Of a DNA stretch of 64,000 nt, positions 52,083 through 60,281 are shown one piece after another (positions within the stretch are counted from its first letter, which is position 1; every line of letters starts with the position of its first letter). A program made the translations under genes and the position numbers. Location: contig DATFYA010000161.1 of assembly GCA_035315345.1 (NCBI GenBank), positions 1-64,000 on the forward strand, given 5' to 3'. The notes beneath the pieces are model-generated. The model was not told where the DNA came from, did no database searches, and saw only the letters and a program-made list of their open reading frames with translations. This stretch comes from Candidatus Methylomirabilota bacterium. Lineage in GTDB: Bacteria; Methylomirabilota; Methylomirabilia; Rokubacteriales; CSP1-6.

Positions 52083-52444
52083 TAGCGACGCTTCCCTTTG
52101 CGTTTCGACGACTTACCCACTGCCTTCTTTGGCTTCGCTTTAGCCTTCGCCTTCGCCTTCGGCCGGGCGGCGGCCCGCGCCCTGGCCCGGCTGGCCATGT
52201 GCGCTTCGTTGCGGGCGCCGATTCCACCTCGGACCTTGGCGCCGCTGGCGATGGTGTGGATCCACGTCGTCAAGTCCTCGGCCAGCTCCGGATAGCAGTG
52301 ATCCCGATACGTCTCGAGCGCCCGCAGGGCCGCCGGGTCCTTCCACGGCTTCAGCACGAACGGAGCCTCCGGATCGTGGGCGTCGAACGGCGCCTCGGTC
52401 GCCATGGCCATCACGATGTACCGACGGGTCAGCTCTGGCATCAA
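52082..52444 (-). CDS. Small protein with histone-H1-like Lys/Ala-rich tail
   Basis: This 120-residue protein has an N half that reads DPEAPFVLKPWKDPAALRALETYRDHCYPELAEDLTTWIHTIASGAKVRGGIGARN, folded-looking with no known motif. The C half is a basic tail (ARAAARPKAKAKAKAKPKKA, then GKSSKRKGKRR) of the type found in bacterial histone-like and nucleic-acid-binding tails. The stop TAG overlaps the sirtuin GTG start. It follows the thiolase gene by 23 bases. Possibly DNA- or RNA-binding and lysine-acylated. I recognise no family for the N half. Confidence 0.7.
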   Translation of the reverse strand: MMPELTRRYIVMAMATEAPFDAHDPEAPFVLKPWKDPAALRALETYRDHCYPELAEDLTTWIHTIASGAKVRGGIGARNEAHMASRARARAAARPKAKAKAKAKPKKAVGKSSKRKGKRR

Positions 52445-52467
52445 TGCCTCCTCGATTCAGGCCCCGC

Positions 52468-53655
52468 TCAGGGCTGGGAGAGGACCGCGACCGCCGACAC
52501 CGAGCCGGGGCCGCCGAGATTGTGGGCCAGCCCCATGTCGGCGCCGGCCACCTGCATCTTCCCGGCGCGCCCTACGAGCTGGTCGTGGACGTTGTTGATC
52601 ATCCGGATGCCGGACGAGCCGATCGGGTGGCCGCACGACTTGAGCCCGCCCGAGGTGTTCACCGGTAGCGAGCCGCCGAGTCGCGTCTCCCCCGCCTGCA
52701 CGGCCCGCCAGCCCGCGCCCGGCTCGAAGAAGCCCAGGTCCTCGTAGTTGACGATCTCGGTGATGGTGAAGCAATCGTGGCACTCGGCGACCTTGATCTG
52801 CCTGGCCGGATTGGTGACCCCCGCCATCTTGTAGGCTGCCTTCGCCGCCTCGCGAGTGGCCCGGAACGAGGTGAAGTTCCACGAGGGGTCAAACTGAGTA
52901 TTCCAGTACCCCGCGGTCACCGCATAGGAGATCCCGCGAATGACCGAGTAGCGATCGGTGAACTGCCGCGCCAGATCGGTGCGCGTCAGGATCGCGGCGG
53001 CCGCCCCGTCGGTGGTGGGACAGCAGTCGAAGAGCCCGAGCGGCTCCGCCACCTTGGGCGCCCGCGCGTGCTGCTCGGCGGTGATCTCCTTCTGGAAGTG
53101 GGCCTTCGGGTTCAGCGAGCCGTGATGATGGTTCTTCAGCGCGACCGCGCCCAGCGCGCTCTCGTCGGCCCCGTATTCCTTGAAGTAGCGGGAGGCCAGC
53201 AGTGCGAACATGCCGGGCGCGGTGCGGCCCTTGGCCAGCACCGGGTGCCCGCGGTTCACCGCCTGCGCGACCAGCGAGCCGCGCGAGGGCACCTCGCGCA
53301 TCTTCTCGGCGCCCACCGCGAGGACCAGGTCGTACTCGCCGGAGGCCACCGCCAGGGCCGCGTTCCGCACCGCCTCGATGCCGGTCGCACAGTACGCGGC
53401 CACGCGGGTGATCGGGATCGGGAACAGGTTGAGGGGATCCGAGACGAACGCCCCCGAGTTGCCCTCGAACCCGTAGAGCATCGGCTCGTAGCAGCCGAGC
53501 CACCCGGCCTGCAATTGGCGCCGCTCGATGCCCGCGTCCGCGAGCGCGAGGGTGACCGCCTCGTAGATCATGTCGGTGAGGCTCTGGTGGAAGTTCTCCC
53601 CGAACTTGATCGTCCCGGTGCCGATGATCGCGACCGCGCCGCCCAGTCCGTTCAT
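52468..53655 (-). CDS. Thiolase/acetyl-CoA acetyltransferase (SCP-x type)
   Basis: This 395-residue thiolase of the lipid-transfer (SCPx/nonspecific) group has ITRVAAYCATGIEAVRNAALAVASG with the candidate nucleophile Cys, and AECHDCFTITEIVNYEDLGF. SGGLKSCGHPIGSSG has the C-terminal Cys/His motif. It cleaves or condenses acyl-CoA in lipid or steroid metabolism. It heads the minus block that continues to the NtrC-type activator. Such genes are often followed by a DUF35 partner, but here a Lys-rich protein follows instead. Confidence 0.9.
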   Translation of the reverse strand: MNGLGGAVAIIGTGTIKFGENFHQSLTDMIYEAVTLALADAGIERRQLQAGWLGCYEPMLYGFEGNSGAFVSDPLNLFPIPITRVAAYCATGIEAVRNAALAVASGEYDLVLAVGAEKMREVPSRGSLVAQAVNRGHPVLAKGRTAPGMFALLASRYFKEYGADESALGAVALKNHHHGSLNPKAHFQKEITAEQHARAPKVAEPLGLFDCCPTTDGAAAAILTRTDLARQFTDRYSVIRGISYAVTAGYWNTQFDPSWNFTSFRATREAAKAAYKMAGVTNPARQIKVAECHDCFTITEIVNYEDLGFFEPGAGWRAVQAGETRLGGSLPVNTSGGLKSCGHPIGSSGIRMINNVHDQLVGRAGKMQVAGADMGLAHNLGGPGSVSAVAVLSQP

Positions 53656-53876
53656 AGCGTCCCTTCATCTTCAACAGGGCTGAAGCCATGTTGACCGTGG
53701 TCGAGATGGTTGCGGCGGCCCGCGTCTGGCGGGCTTTCGTTCGCGGGCACCCGTGCGCGTGCCTGCCGGGGCCCTGTCCACCGCGTGCTCTCTGACGTCG
53801 AGCCGTCCAAGCCTACTCTGCGGGCGGGTGGACCTGCAAGCGTCGAGTCGCGCTGGTGTGGGAGAATTGCGTCGTG

Positions 53877-54878
53877 ATGCGAAGCATGACGCTGCCCGCG
53901 CAGGCTCCGATCGGCTCGTCGCCGCTTCGCGCGTCGCAAGGCCCGACGCCGGCCCCTGCATCCGGCGAGATACGGGTGCGCGTCCGGTGCTGCGCCGCGT
54001 GCCGCACCGACCTGCACGTGATCGAGGGCGATCTGCCGCCGCGTCGTCTGCCCCTCGTGCCGGGCCACCAGGCGGTCGGCGTGGTCGAAGCCTTCGGGCC
54101 GGGCGCGCAGCGGTTCCGGATCGGCGACCGCGTCGGCATCGCCTGGCTCCGCTCGACCTGCGGGGCCTGCTCCTTCTGCACGACCGGTCGCGAAAACCTG
54201 TGCGAGGCCTCCACCTACACCGGCTGGACCCACGACGGCGGCTACGCGACCCACTGCTGCGTGCCCGAGGCCTTCGCCCACGTCATCCCGCCGGAGTTCG
54301 ACGACACCGAGGCCGCTCCCCTGCTGTGCGCGGGCATCATCGGCTACCGGGCGCTGCGGCGGAGCCAGGTCCCGCGCGGCGGCCGGCTCGCGCTGTTCGG
54401 CTTCGGGTCCTCCGCTCACATCACGCTGCAGGTGGCGCGACATTGGGGGTGCACGGTGTATGCGGTGACCCGCGACGCCGCGCATCGCCGCCTGGCCCTG
54501 GATCTGGGCGCGCGCTGGGCTGGCGGCACCCACGAGGCGCTGCCCGAGCGGGTCGACGCGGCCATCGTCTTCGCGCCGGCGGGGGGTCTGGTGCCCGTCG
54601 CGCTGCAGAGCCTTCAGAAGGGCGGCACCGTCGCGCTGGCCGGTATCCACATGAGCGACCTGCCCGCGATGGCCTACGAGCCGAATCTGTTCTGGGAGAA
54701 GACGCTCCAGAGCGTGACCGCCAACACGCGGGAAGATGGCCGGGCGCTGCTCGCGGAGGCCGCGGCCATCCCGATCCGCCCGCGGGTGACCCGGTACGCG
54801 CTGAGCGACGCCAACCGCGCCCTGCAGGCGCTCGCGGCGGACCGGGTGGCGGGCACCGCGGTGCTGATGGTGGACTGA
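53877..54878 (+). CDS. Zinc-type alcohol dehydrogenase, MDR family
   Basis: This 333-residue MDR protein has CCAACRTDLHVIEGDLPPRRLPLVPGHQAVGVVEAFGP as catalytic zinc region, CGACSFCTTGRENLC as structural zinc site and LALFGFGSSAHITLQVARHWG as nucleotide loop. It most resembles the YogA-like/alcohol dehydrogenase AdhA group with CxxD and CGxC. The start is one of several (ATG 53877, GTG 53874 or the frame from 53856); 53877 follows GGGAG at 12 bases. It is divergent from the thiolase gene. A hairpin with a following T-rich run lies in the gap but on the wrong side for termination. Confidence 0.88.
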   Translation: MRSMTLPAQAPIGSSPLRASQGPTPAPASGEIRVRVRCCAACRTDLHVIEGDLPPRRLPLVPGHQAVGVVEAFGPGAQRFRIGDRVGIAWLRSTCGACSFCTTGRENLCEASTYTGWTHDGGYATHCCVPEAFAHVIPPEFDDTEAAPLLCAGIIGYRALRRSQVPRGGRLALFGFGSSAHITLQVARHWGCTVYAVTRDAAHRRLALDLGARWAGGTHEALPERVDAAIVFAPAGGLVPVALQSLQKGGTVALAGIHMSDLPAMAYEPNLFWEKTLQSVTANTREDGRALLAEAAAIPIRPRVTRYALSDANRALQALAADRVAGTAVLMVD

Positions 54879-54881
54879 GCC

Positions 54882-56162
54882 CTAGCCGAGCCCGAGGAGC
54901 CGCGGGATGATGAGGGTGACCCAGGGCACCAGGATCACGATCACGAGCCCCGCGCACATCATGTAGACGTAGGGCATCATCGCCGGCGTCGCGCGGTCGC
55001 CCGGAATGCTGGCGATGCCGCACGCGATGAAGAAGCCCACCCCGATCGGGGGCAGGAAGAGTCCGATGCCGGTCGCGGCCACCACCACCGTGCTGTAGTG
55101 GACCACGTCGATCCCGAGCCGGGTCACCACCGGCATGAAGGTGGGCAGGAGGATCACCACCGCGGGCAACCCTTCCAGCACCGCGCCGAGCAGGATGAAG
55201 AGGATCGCGGTCAGCACGAGGAACACGATGTTGCCGCCGGGCACCGCCAGCATCAAGCTCAGGAGCAGCTGCGGGATCTGCTGCACGGCGAGCACCCACG
55301 CCACCACCGCCGCGGTGCCCAGGAGAAAGCACACCGCGGCGGTGACCACCGCGCTCTGCACGAGGAGACTCGGGAGGTCCCTCCACGCGATCTCGCGGTA
55401 CACGAAGACGCCGACGATGAACGCGTAGATGACCGCGAGCACCGCGGCCTCGGTCGGGGTCACCACCCCGCCCAGGATGCCGCCGAAGATGATGACGGGC
55501 AGGCCCAGCGGAATGACCGCGTCCGTGAACGCCCGCCAGATGTCGGCCCAGCCCGCGCGGGCCCGGGCCTCGATGCCGCTGCGGCCGGCGTCGTACCAGA
55601 TGTAGAGCATGATCGCCAGCGCCAGGACCACCGCGGGCAGGAAGCCCGCCGCGAACAGCGCGGCCACCGAGACGTTGGCCACCGAGCCGATCACGATCAT
55701 GAGAATGCACGGCGGCACCAGGATCCCCATCGCGGAGGCCGCCGAGACCACCGCCACCGCCTGCTCGGGCTTGTAGCCGGCGCGCAGCATCGGCGGAATC
55801 ATCGTCGAGCCGATCGCGGAGACGTCGGCCACCGTGGAGCCGGAGATCCCGGAGAAGATGTACTCGGCCACCACCACCGCCATGGACAATCCGCCCCGGA
55901 TCCGGCCGACCAGCGCCTGGGCCAGGCGCACCAGCCGCACCGCGATGCCGCCCGTCTCCATGAGCGCCCCGGCCAGGATGAAGAGCGGGATGGCGAGCAG
56001 GACGAAGGAGTCCACGCCCTCGAAGATCTGCTTCACCACCACGCTGAGCGGGTACTGACCGCTCCACCACAGCCCGATGAACCCCGAGGCCCCGATGACG
56101 AAGGCCACCGGCACGCCCAGCAGCAGCAGGACGAAGAACGAGACCGCGATGATCGCGATCAT
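54882..56162 (-). CDS. dctM: TRAP transporter large permease subunit (DctM)
   Basis: This 426-residue protein has 12 or so membrane segments. DctM motifs include FIGLWWSG near the start, LLAIPLFILAGALMETGGIAVRLVRLAQALVG, GISGSTVADVSAIGSTMIPPMLRAGY and TGIGLFLPPIGVGFFIACG. It translocates a carboxylate or related ligand using a sodium gradient. It overlaps dctQ by four bases (56159-56162). It is third in the dctPQM operon. Confidence 0.95.
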   Translation of the reverse strand: MIAIIAVSFFVLLLLGVPVAFVIGASGFIGLWWSGQYPLSVVVKQIFEGVDSFVLLAIPLFILAGALMETGGIAVRLVRLAQALVGRIRGGLSMAVVVAEYIFSGISGSTVADVSAIGSTMIPPMLRAGYKPEQAVAVVSAASAMGILVPPCILMIVIGSVANVSVAALFAAGFLPAVVLALAIMLYIWYDAGRSGIEARARAGWADIWRAFTDAVIPLGLPVIIFGGILGGVVTPTEAAVLAVIYAFIVGVFVYREIAWRDLPSLLVQSAVVTAAVCFLLGTAAVVAWVLAVQQIPQLLLSLMLAVPGGNIVFLVLTAILFILLGAVLEGLPAVVILLPTFMPVVTRLGIDVVHYSTVVVAATGIGLFLPPIGVGFFIACGIASIPGDRATPAMMPYVYMMCAGLVIVILVPWVTLIIPRLLGLG

Positions 56163-56632
56163 GTCGTGGACGGAGGCGCGCCCCGGAGCGCGCGCCGGAG
56201 ATGCGGCAGGCTATAGAGGATGATCAGGATCCCGCCCGTCGGCACCGAGGCGTAGATCCATTGCTTCGACAGGCCCATCACCGGTGTCCGCTGGAACTGG
56301 CCGAGCTCGACCAGCTTCCAGCCCTGCTGGATGAGCACGAGGCCGAATCCGATCAGGACCAGCACGCCGACCGCGTGGGCGAGCCGGCGGCCCGTCGGGC
56401 CGAGGCGGTCGATCACGAGATGGAGACGGAAGTGGGCGGTGCGTCTCACCCCCACCGCCGCGCCGAGGAACACGATCCAGACGAAGAGGAGCCGGGCGAT
56501 CTCGTCGTACCAGGTGAAGGTGCGCCCGATCACGTAGCGGGAGAACACCCCGAGGAACACGTCGGCGCAGAGCACCACCATCATCACCAGCAGCAGGCCC
56601 TCGACGAACTGCGACAGCGCCCGAAGCAGCAC
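56159..56632 (-). CDS. dctQ: TRAP transporter small permease subunit (DctQ)
   Basis: This 157-residue protein has four membrane helices, with the DctQ signature TFTWYDEIARLLFVWIVFLGAAVGVRRTAHF. It holds the binding protein near the large permease. It starts 3 bases after dctP ends, and its stop overlaps the dctM start. The overall layout is the normal order P-Q-M. Confidence 0.93.
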   Translation of the reverse strand: MLLRALSQFVEGLLLVMMVVLCADVFLGVFSRYVIGRTFTWYDEIARLLFVWIVFLGAAVGVRRTAHFRLHLVIDRLGPTGRRLAHAVGVLVLIGFGLVLIQQGWKLVELGQFQRTPVMGLSKQWIYASVPTGGILIILYSLPHLRRALRGAPPSTT

Positions 56633-56635
56633 GGA

Positions 56636-57649
56636 CTACTTGGTCGCCGCCTGCACCGCCGCCCGCAGGCGGGTCATGAACTCCTTGCCGACCTGGCCTT
56701 CCACGTAGTCGTAGGCCGGCTTCATGAGGCCCTGGAAGGCCTTGATGTCCTTCACATCGTTGATCTGCACGCCCGCCTTCTTCATCACCTCGAAATCGCT
56801 CTTCTCCTTCTCGACCTCGAGGCGGCGGTGGGCCTGGCAGGCGTCGCGCATCGTCTCGTCCGCCAGCTTCTGGATGTCGGCGGGCAGGCCCTGGTATTTC
56901 TTGAGGTTCATGAACCACGCGATGGGCGGATACGAGTGCCGGGTCAGCGAGTAGTACTTGGTCACCTCCTGGAACTTGTCCGACGTGAACGTGAACGACG
57001 GCAGCTCCATCCCGTCGATGGTGCCCTGCTTCATGGCCAGATACACCTCGACGTACGGCATCGGTACCGGGTTGGCCCCCATCGCCTTCATCATCGCCAC
57101 GTAGGTCGGCGATTCCTGGACCCGGATGGTCTGCCCCTTCATGTCCTCCGGGGTGGTGATCGGCCGCTTGTTCGACATCATGTTGCGGAACCCCCAGCCG
57201 CCGCCGAAGCAGAAGGCCTTCAGGTTCTTGCTCTCCATCTTCTTGAGCAGCTCCTGTCCGAGGGGACCGTCCATCACCTTCCACACCTGCTCGCGCGAGG
57301 ACCAGAGGAACGGCAGGTCGAGCGACTGGTAGAGCGGCTCGAACATCCCGCCCACCGGCGCGCTGCCGATCGCGACCACGTCGATGGTGCCGAGCTGCAC
57401 GCCTTCCAGGTGCGCGCCCTCGCCTTTGGCCAGCGCGTTGGCGATGTGCACGTCGACCTTGATCCGCCCCTTGCTCCGCTCGGCGAGCTGCTTGGCGAAG
57501 AGCTCCATCGCGTCGTTGAGCGGGTTGCCGCCCGCGGTCACCGTCCCGGCCTTCCACACGTACTGGGGCGCTTGCGCGGAGGCCGCCGAGGGCGCGCTCG
57601 AGAGGGCGGCGAGGCAGAGGACGACGGCGAGAGTCCGGAAGCCGGGCAT
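56636..57649 (-). CDS. dctP: TRAP transporter substrate-binding protein (DctP)
   Basis: This 337-residue periplasmic protein has a Sec signal (FRTLAVVLCLAALSSAPSAASA). The DctP domain has PLNDAMELFAKQLAERSKGRIKVDV, LGTIDVVAIGSAPVGGMF and TTPEDMKGQTIRVQES, where the Arg binds the ligand carboxylate. The start is MPGFRTL, behind GAGGAGA. The frame is open 76 codons further, with no coding sense. The ligand is probably an organic acid. It is the first gene of the TRAP operon. Confidence 0.95.
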   Translation of the reverse strand: MPGFRTLAVVLCLAALSSAPSAASAQAPQYVWKAGTVTAGGNPLNDAMELFAKQLAERSKGRIKVDVHIANALAKGEGAHLEGVQLGTIDVVAIGSAPVGGMFEPLYQSLDLPFLWSSREQVWKVMDGPLGQELLKKMESKNLKAFCFGGGWGFRNMMSNKRPITTPEDMKGQTIRVQESPTYVAMMKAMGANPVPMPYVEVYLAMKQGTIDGMELPSFTFTSDKFQEVTKYYSLTRHSYPPIAWFMNLKKYQGLPADIQKLADETMRDACQAHRRLEVEKEKSDFEVMKKAGVQINDVKDIKAFQGLMKPAYDYVEGQVGKEFMTRLRAAVQAATK

Positions 57650-57715
57650 GGTCAGATCTCCTCGAGGTCGGTTGACGGTGGGAACGGGAAGGATCGCGTC
57701 ATCGGAAGCCGCCCC

Positions 57716-57745
57716 TGTGTAGCACGCGGGGTCGCGAAGGGTCAA
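57716..57745 (-). promoter_or_regulatory. Possible sigma-70 promoter of the TRAP operon
   Basis: Minus-strand TTGACC (57745-57740) and TACACA (57721-57716) are 18 bases apart, about 70 bases before dctP. Fair matches only. Confidence 0.35.
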
Positions 57746-57852
57746 GGCGCCGAGGGGCTGGACATCGGCGGCGTGGCGGGGCAGGCTGTCGCCGTGCACG
57801 TCCACGATCGCGAACGAGCCGGGCGGCGACCCGCGCTCCAGGAGGGACCACG

Positions 57853-58392
57853 ATGACGGAGAGCACTCTCGCAGCACTGCACGGACGCCTGAGCCGCCTC
57901 GAGCGCGAGGTCACCTGGTGGCGTCGGCTGGGCATCGCCGCGCTGGCGGGCGCCGGGCTCCTGGGCGCGGTCGCGGCCACCGTCACCACCAATCCCGACG
58001 AGGTGAAGACCCGGCGGCTCATCATCACCGACGGCGACGGACGCGCCCGCGCCATGTTCACGGTCGACGAGAGCGATCGTACCCGCCTCACCATGAACGA
58101 TCGCGACAGCACCACCAGCGCCGACCTCACGGTCAGCCCCGGGCAGTCCGCCGCGCTCTCGGTGTCGCGCGCCGGGGCCCAGGCGCAGCTGGCCGCCACC
58201 GGCGACAACGGTCAAGTGTCGGTCGGGACTCGAGGCCAGCAGGGCTGGCTGGTGGCCGCGCCGACCGGCGCGAGCCTCGGGCTCGGCAACGATCCGTCAC
58301 GGCCGCAGGCCTCGATCGCGATCAGCCCCAGCGCGGCGCCGAGCCTGCTGCTGTCGGATCGCGCCGGCGCCACGATGTGGAAGGCGCCGTAG
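57853..58392 (+). CDS. Membrane-anchored hypothetical protein with beta-repeat domain
   Basis: This 179-residue protein has a helical coil (ALHGRLSRLEREVTWWRRL), one membrane helix (LGIAALAGAGLLGAVAAT) and an extracytoplasmic part. That part consists of short repeats such as RLIITDGDGRARAMFTVDESDRTRLTMND and SLLLSDRAGATMW, built on a xLxDxxGxxR pattern. This suggests a beta-helix or propeller-like surface domain. No family assigned. The ATG follows CAGGAGGG. Confidence 0.65.
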   Translation: MTESTLAALHGRLSRLEREVTWWRRLGIAALAGAGLLGAVAATVTTNPDEVKTRRLIITDGDGRARAMFTVDESDRTRLTMNDRDSTTSADLTVSPGQSAALSVSRAGAQAQLAATGDNGQVSVGTRGQQGWLVAAPTGASLGLGNDPSRPQASIAISPSAAPSLLLSDRAGATMWKAP

Positions 58393-58432
58393 ACGAAAAT
58401 CGTCGCCCCCTTCGAGAATTTGTAAGCCTCGC

Positions 58433-58449
58433 GCCGCCGCTCCGGCGGC
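58433..58449 (+). other. GC-rich hairpin after the membrane-anchored gene
   Basis: GCCGCCG, three bases, CGGCGGC at 41 bases beyond the stop. No T-run, so termination is uncertain; could be an RNA 3'-end protector. Confidence 0.25.
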
Positions 58450-58496
58450 CGCCGATTCCCGACGCGTCTTATCAGCGCCTTAGCCTGACCACCCCG

Positions 58497-58512
58497 TGGC
58501 ACCGCTCTTGCT
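58497..58512 (+). promoter_or_regulatory. Sigma-54 (-24/-12) promoter of the GGDEF-EAL/kinase operon
   Basis: TGGCACC, four bases, TTGCT: a near-perfect sigma-54 consensus with the GG and GC pairs at correct spacing. The predicted start point is about 13 bases before the GGDEF-EAL ATG at 58536, so the leader is very short. A 13-bp dyad (GACGA, AAA, TCGTC) at 58392-58404 is about 95 bases upstream, within enhancer range. Confidence 0.65.
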
Positions 58513-58535
58513 CGATTCCTCGGCTCGGAGGCCGG

Positions 58536-60281
58536 ATGAGCAAGGAACCCATCAATCGTGAGGTGGCGTTTGCCGGACAGCAGGTCCGGCGCAAAGTGAT
58601 CTTCGCCCTCACGCTCTGCTCGGTCATTCCGCTGCTGCTGATCACCTACGCATTCAACGCGCCGGTACGGGAGCTGCTGGGACCGCTCGCCGGCATCGTG
58701 GACGCGGTGAGCGTCCCCGCGATCATGCTGTTCACGTTGCTGCTCATGGCCGGCGGCGCCTTCGTGGTCTGGGACATCGCGACCGCGCTCTCCCGCGCCG
58801 CCCAGCTGAGCAATCAAGCCCGTCCGGACCTCGCGCCGACCGAGGTCGGGCGCAAGGACGAGATCGGCACGCTCGTGAGCTCCTTCGCGCGCATGCTCGC
58901 CACCATCGAGCAGCAGTCGCAGGAGATCAACGAGTTCCCGCGGCGGCTGGACCAGCTGGTCCGCGAGGCCTTCCGGGACGCCCTGACCGGCCTGCCCAAT
59001 CGAGCTCTATTCATGGATCGCCTGAGCCACGCGCTGACCCGCGCGGAGCGCTGCGGATCGAATCTGGCCGTGCTGTTCCTCGACCTGGATCGCTTCAAGA
59101 TCCTCAACGAGACGCTCGGGCAGGAGGTGGGCGATTGCCTCCTGCGCGAGGTCGCCGAGCGCATCACCACCTGCCTGCGTCCCGAGGATACGGTGGCCCG
59201 CCTGGGTGGCGACGAGTTCGGGCTGCTCCTCGAGGACACCGTCGAGCTGGCCGCCGCCACCGCGGTCGCGGAGCGCGTCTCCGCCGAGATCCAGCGCCCG
59301 TTCGTGGTGGACGGCCGCGACATCCTGATCTCGGCCAGCATCGGCATCGCGCTCACTCGCGGCGGCTCCATGCAGCCGGACGAGGTGCTGCACAACGCCG
59401 ACCTCGCGATGTACCAGGCGAAGGCGGAGGGACGCGCCCGCTACGAGCTGTACCAGCCGGGCCTGAGCGTCTCCACCCGCGAGCGCCTCGATCTGCAGTC
59501 CGATCTCCGCACCGCGGGCGCCCGCCAGGAGCTGAGCCTCCGCTACCAGCCGGTGGTCACCCTCGCCTCGGTGCGCGCGGTCGAGGTCGAGGCCCTGATT
59601 CGCTGGGACCACCGGCGCCGGGGCGCCCTGCTCCCTGCCGACTTCATCGCCCTGTCCGAGGAGTCGGGGCTGATGGTGCCGATGGGCCAGTGGGTGCTGC
59701 GCGAGGCCTGCCGGCAGGCGCGGGCCTGGCAGCGGGACGTGCCGCTGATCGTGGGCGTCAATCTTTCGGCGAGCCAGTTCGAGCGAGACGCCCTGCCCGA
59801 CGAGATCGCCCAGATCCTGCAGGAGACGGAGCTGGATTCCTCTCGCCTGCAGCTCGAGATCAGCGAGGCGGTGCTGATGCGCGACGACCCCAAGATGTTC
59901 GACCGGCTCGACGCGCTGAAGAAGATCGGGGTGCGGCTGGCCATCGACGACTTCGGCACCGGCTATGCGTCACTCTCCTATCTCAAGCGACTGCCGGTGG
60001 ACTGCCTCAAGATCGACCGCTCGCTCATCAAGGGCGTGGGCTTCGACAACGAGGACACCGCCATCATCCGCGCGGTGGTCACCCTGGCCCGGAGCCTCGG
60101 CATCACGGTGACCGCCGAAGGCGTGGAGACCACCGAGCAGCTCTCCCAGCTGCGCGAGCTCGGCTGCGAGCAAGGTCAGGGCTACTACTTCGCGCGGCCG
60201 GTCTCCGCCGACCGGCTGCCCGAGCTCCTGGCCAGCCTCGACGCCGATGACCGGCGCGAAAGCCCGACATGTCTTGGGTGA
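58536..60281 (+). CDS. GGDEF-EAL bifunctional cyclic-di-GMP protein
   Basis: This 581-residue protein has two membrane helices (residues 22-38 and 57-80) and a HAMP-like linker. The GGDEF domain has an intact GGDEF at 224-228 and an RxxD inhibitory site at 215-218. The EAL domain has VEALIRW (EAL 352-354) and AIDDFGTG at 470-476. Both catalytic motifs are intact, so it could make and degrade c-di-GMP. The start is MSKEPIN, behind CGGAGG. It overlaps the kinase gene by 13 bases. The PilZ protein at 42802 is a possible receptor. Confidence 0.93.
   Translation: MSKEPINREVAFAGQQVRRKVIFALTLCSVIPLLLITYAFNAPVRELLGPLAGIVDAVSVPAIMLFTLLLMAGGAFVVWDIATALSRAAQLSNQARPDLAPTEVGRKDEIGTLVSSFARMLATIEQQSQEINEFPRRLDQLVREAFRDALTGLPNRALFMDRLSHALTRAERCGSNLAVLFLDLDRFKILNETLGQEVGDCLLREVAERITTCLRPEDTVARLGGDEFGLLLEDTVELAAATAVAERVSAEIQRPFVVDGRDILISASIGIALTRGGSMQPDEVLHNADLAMYQAKAEGRARYELYQPGLSVSTRERLDLQSDLRTAGARQELSLRYQPVVTLASVRAVEVEALIRWDHRRRGALLPADFIALSEESGLMVPMGQWVLREACRQARAWQRDVPLIVGVNLSASQFERDALPDEIAQILQETELDSSRLQLEISEAVLMRDDPKMFDRLDALKKIGVRLAIDDFGTGYASLSYLKRLPVDCLKIDRSLIKGVGFDNEDTAIIRAVVTLARSLGITVTAEGVETTEQLSQLRELGCEQGQGYYFARPVSADRLPELLASLDADDRRESPTCLG

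Noticed and set aside
53718-53741. GCCCGC/GCGGGC hairpin followed by TTTCGTT
   Set aside because: Looks like a terminator on the plus strand, but nothing is transcribed towards it from the left; it lies upstream of the dehydrogenase and between divergent genes.
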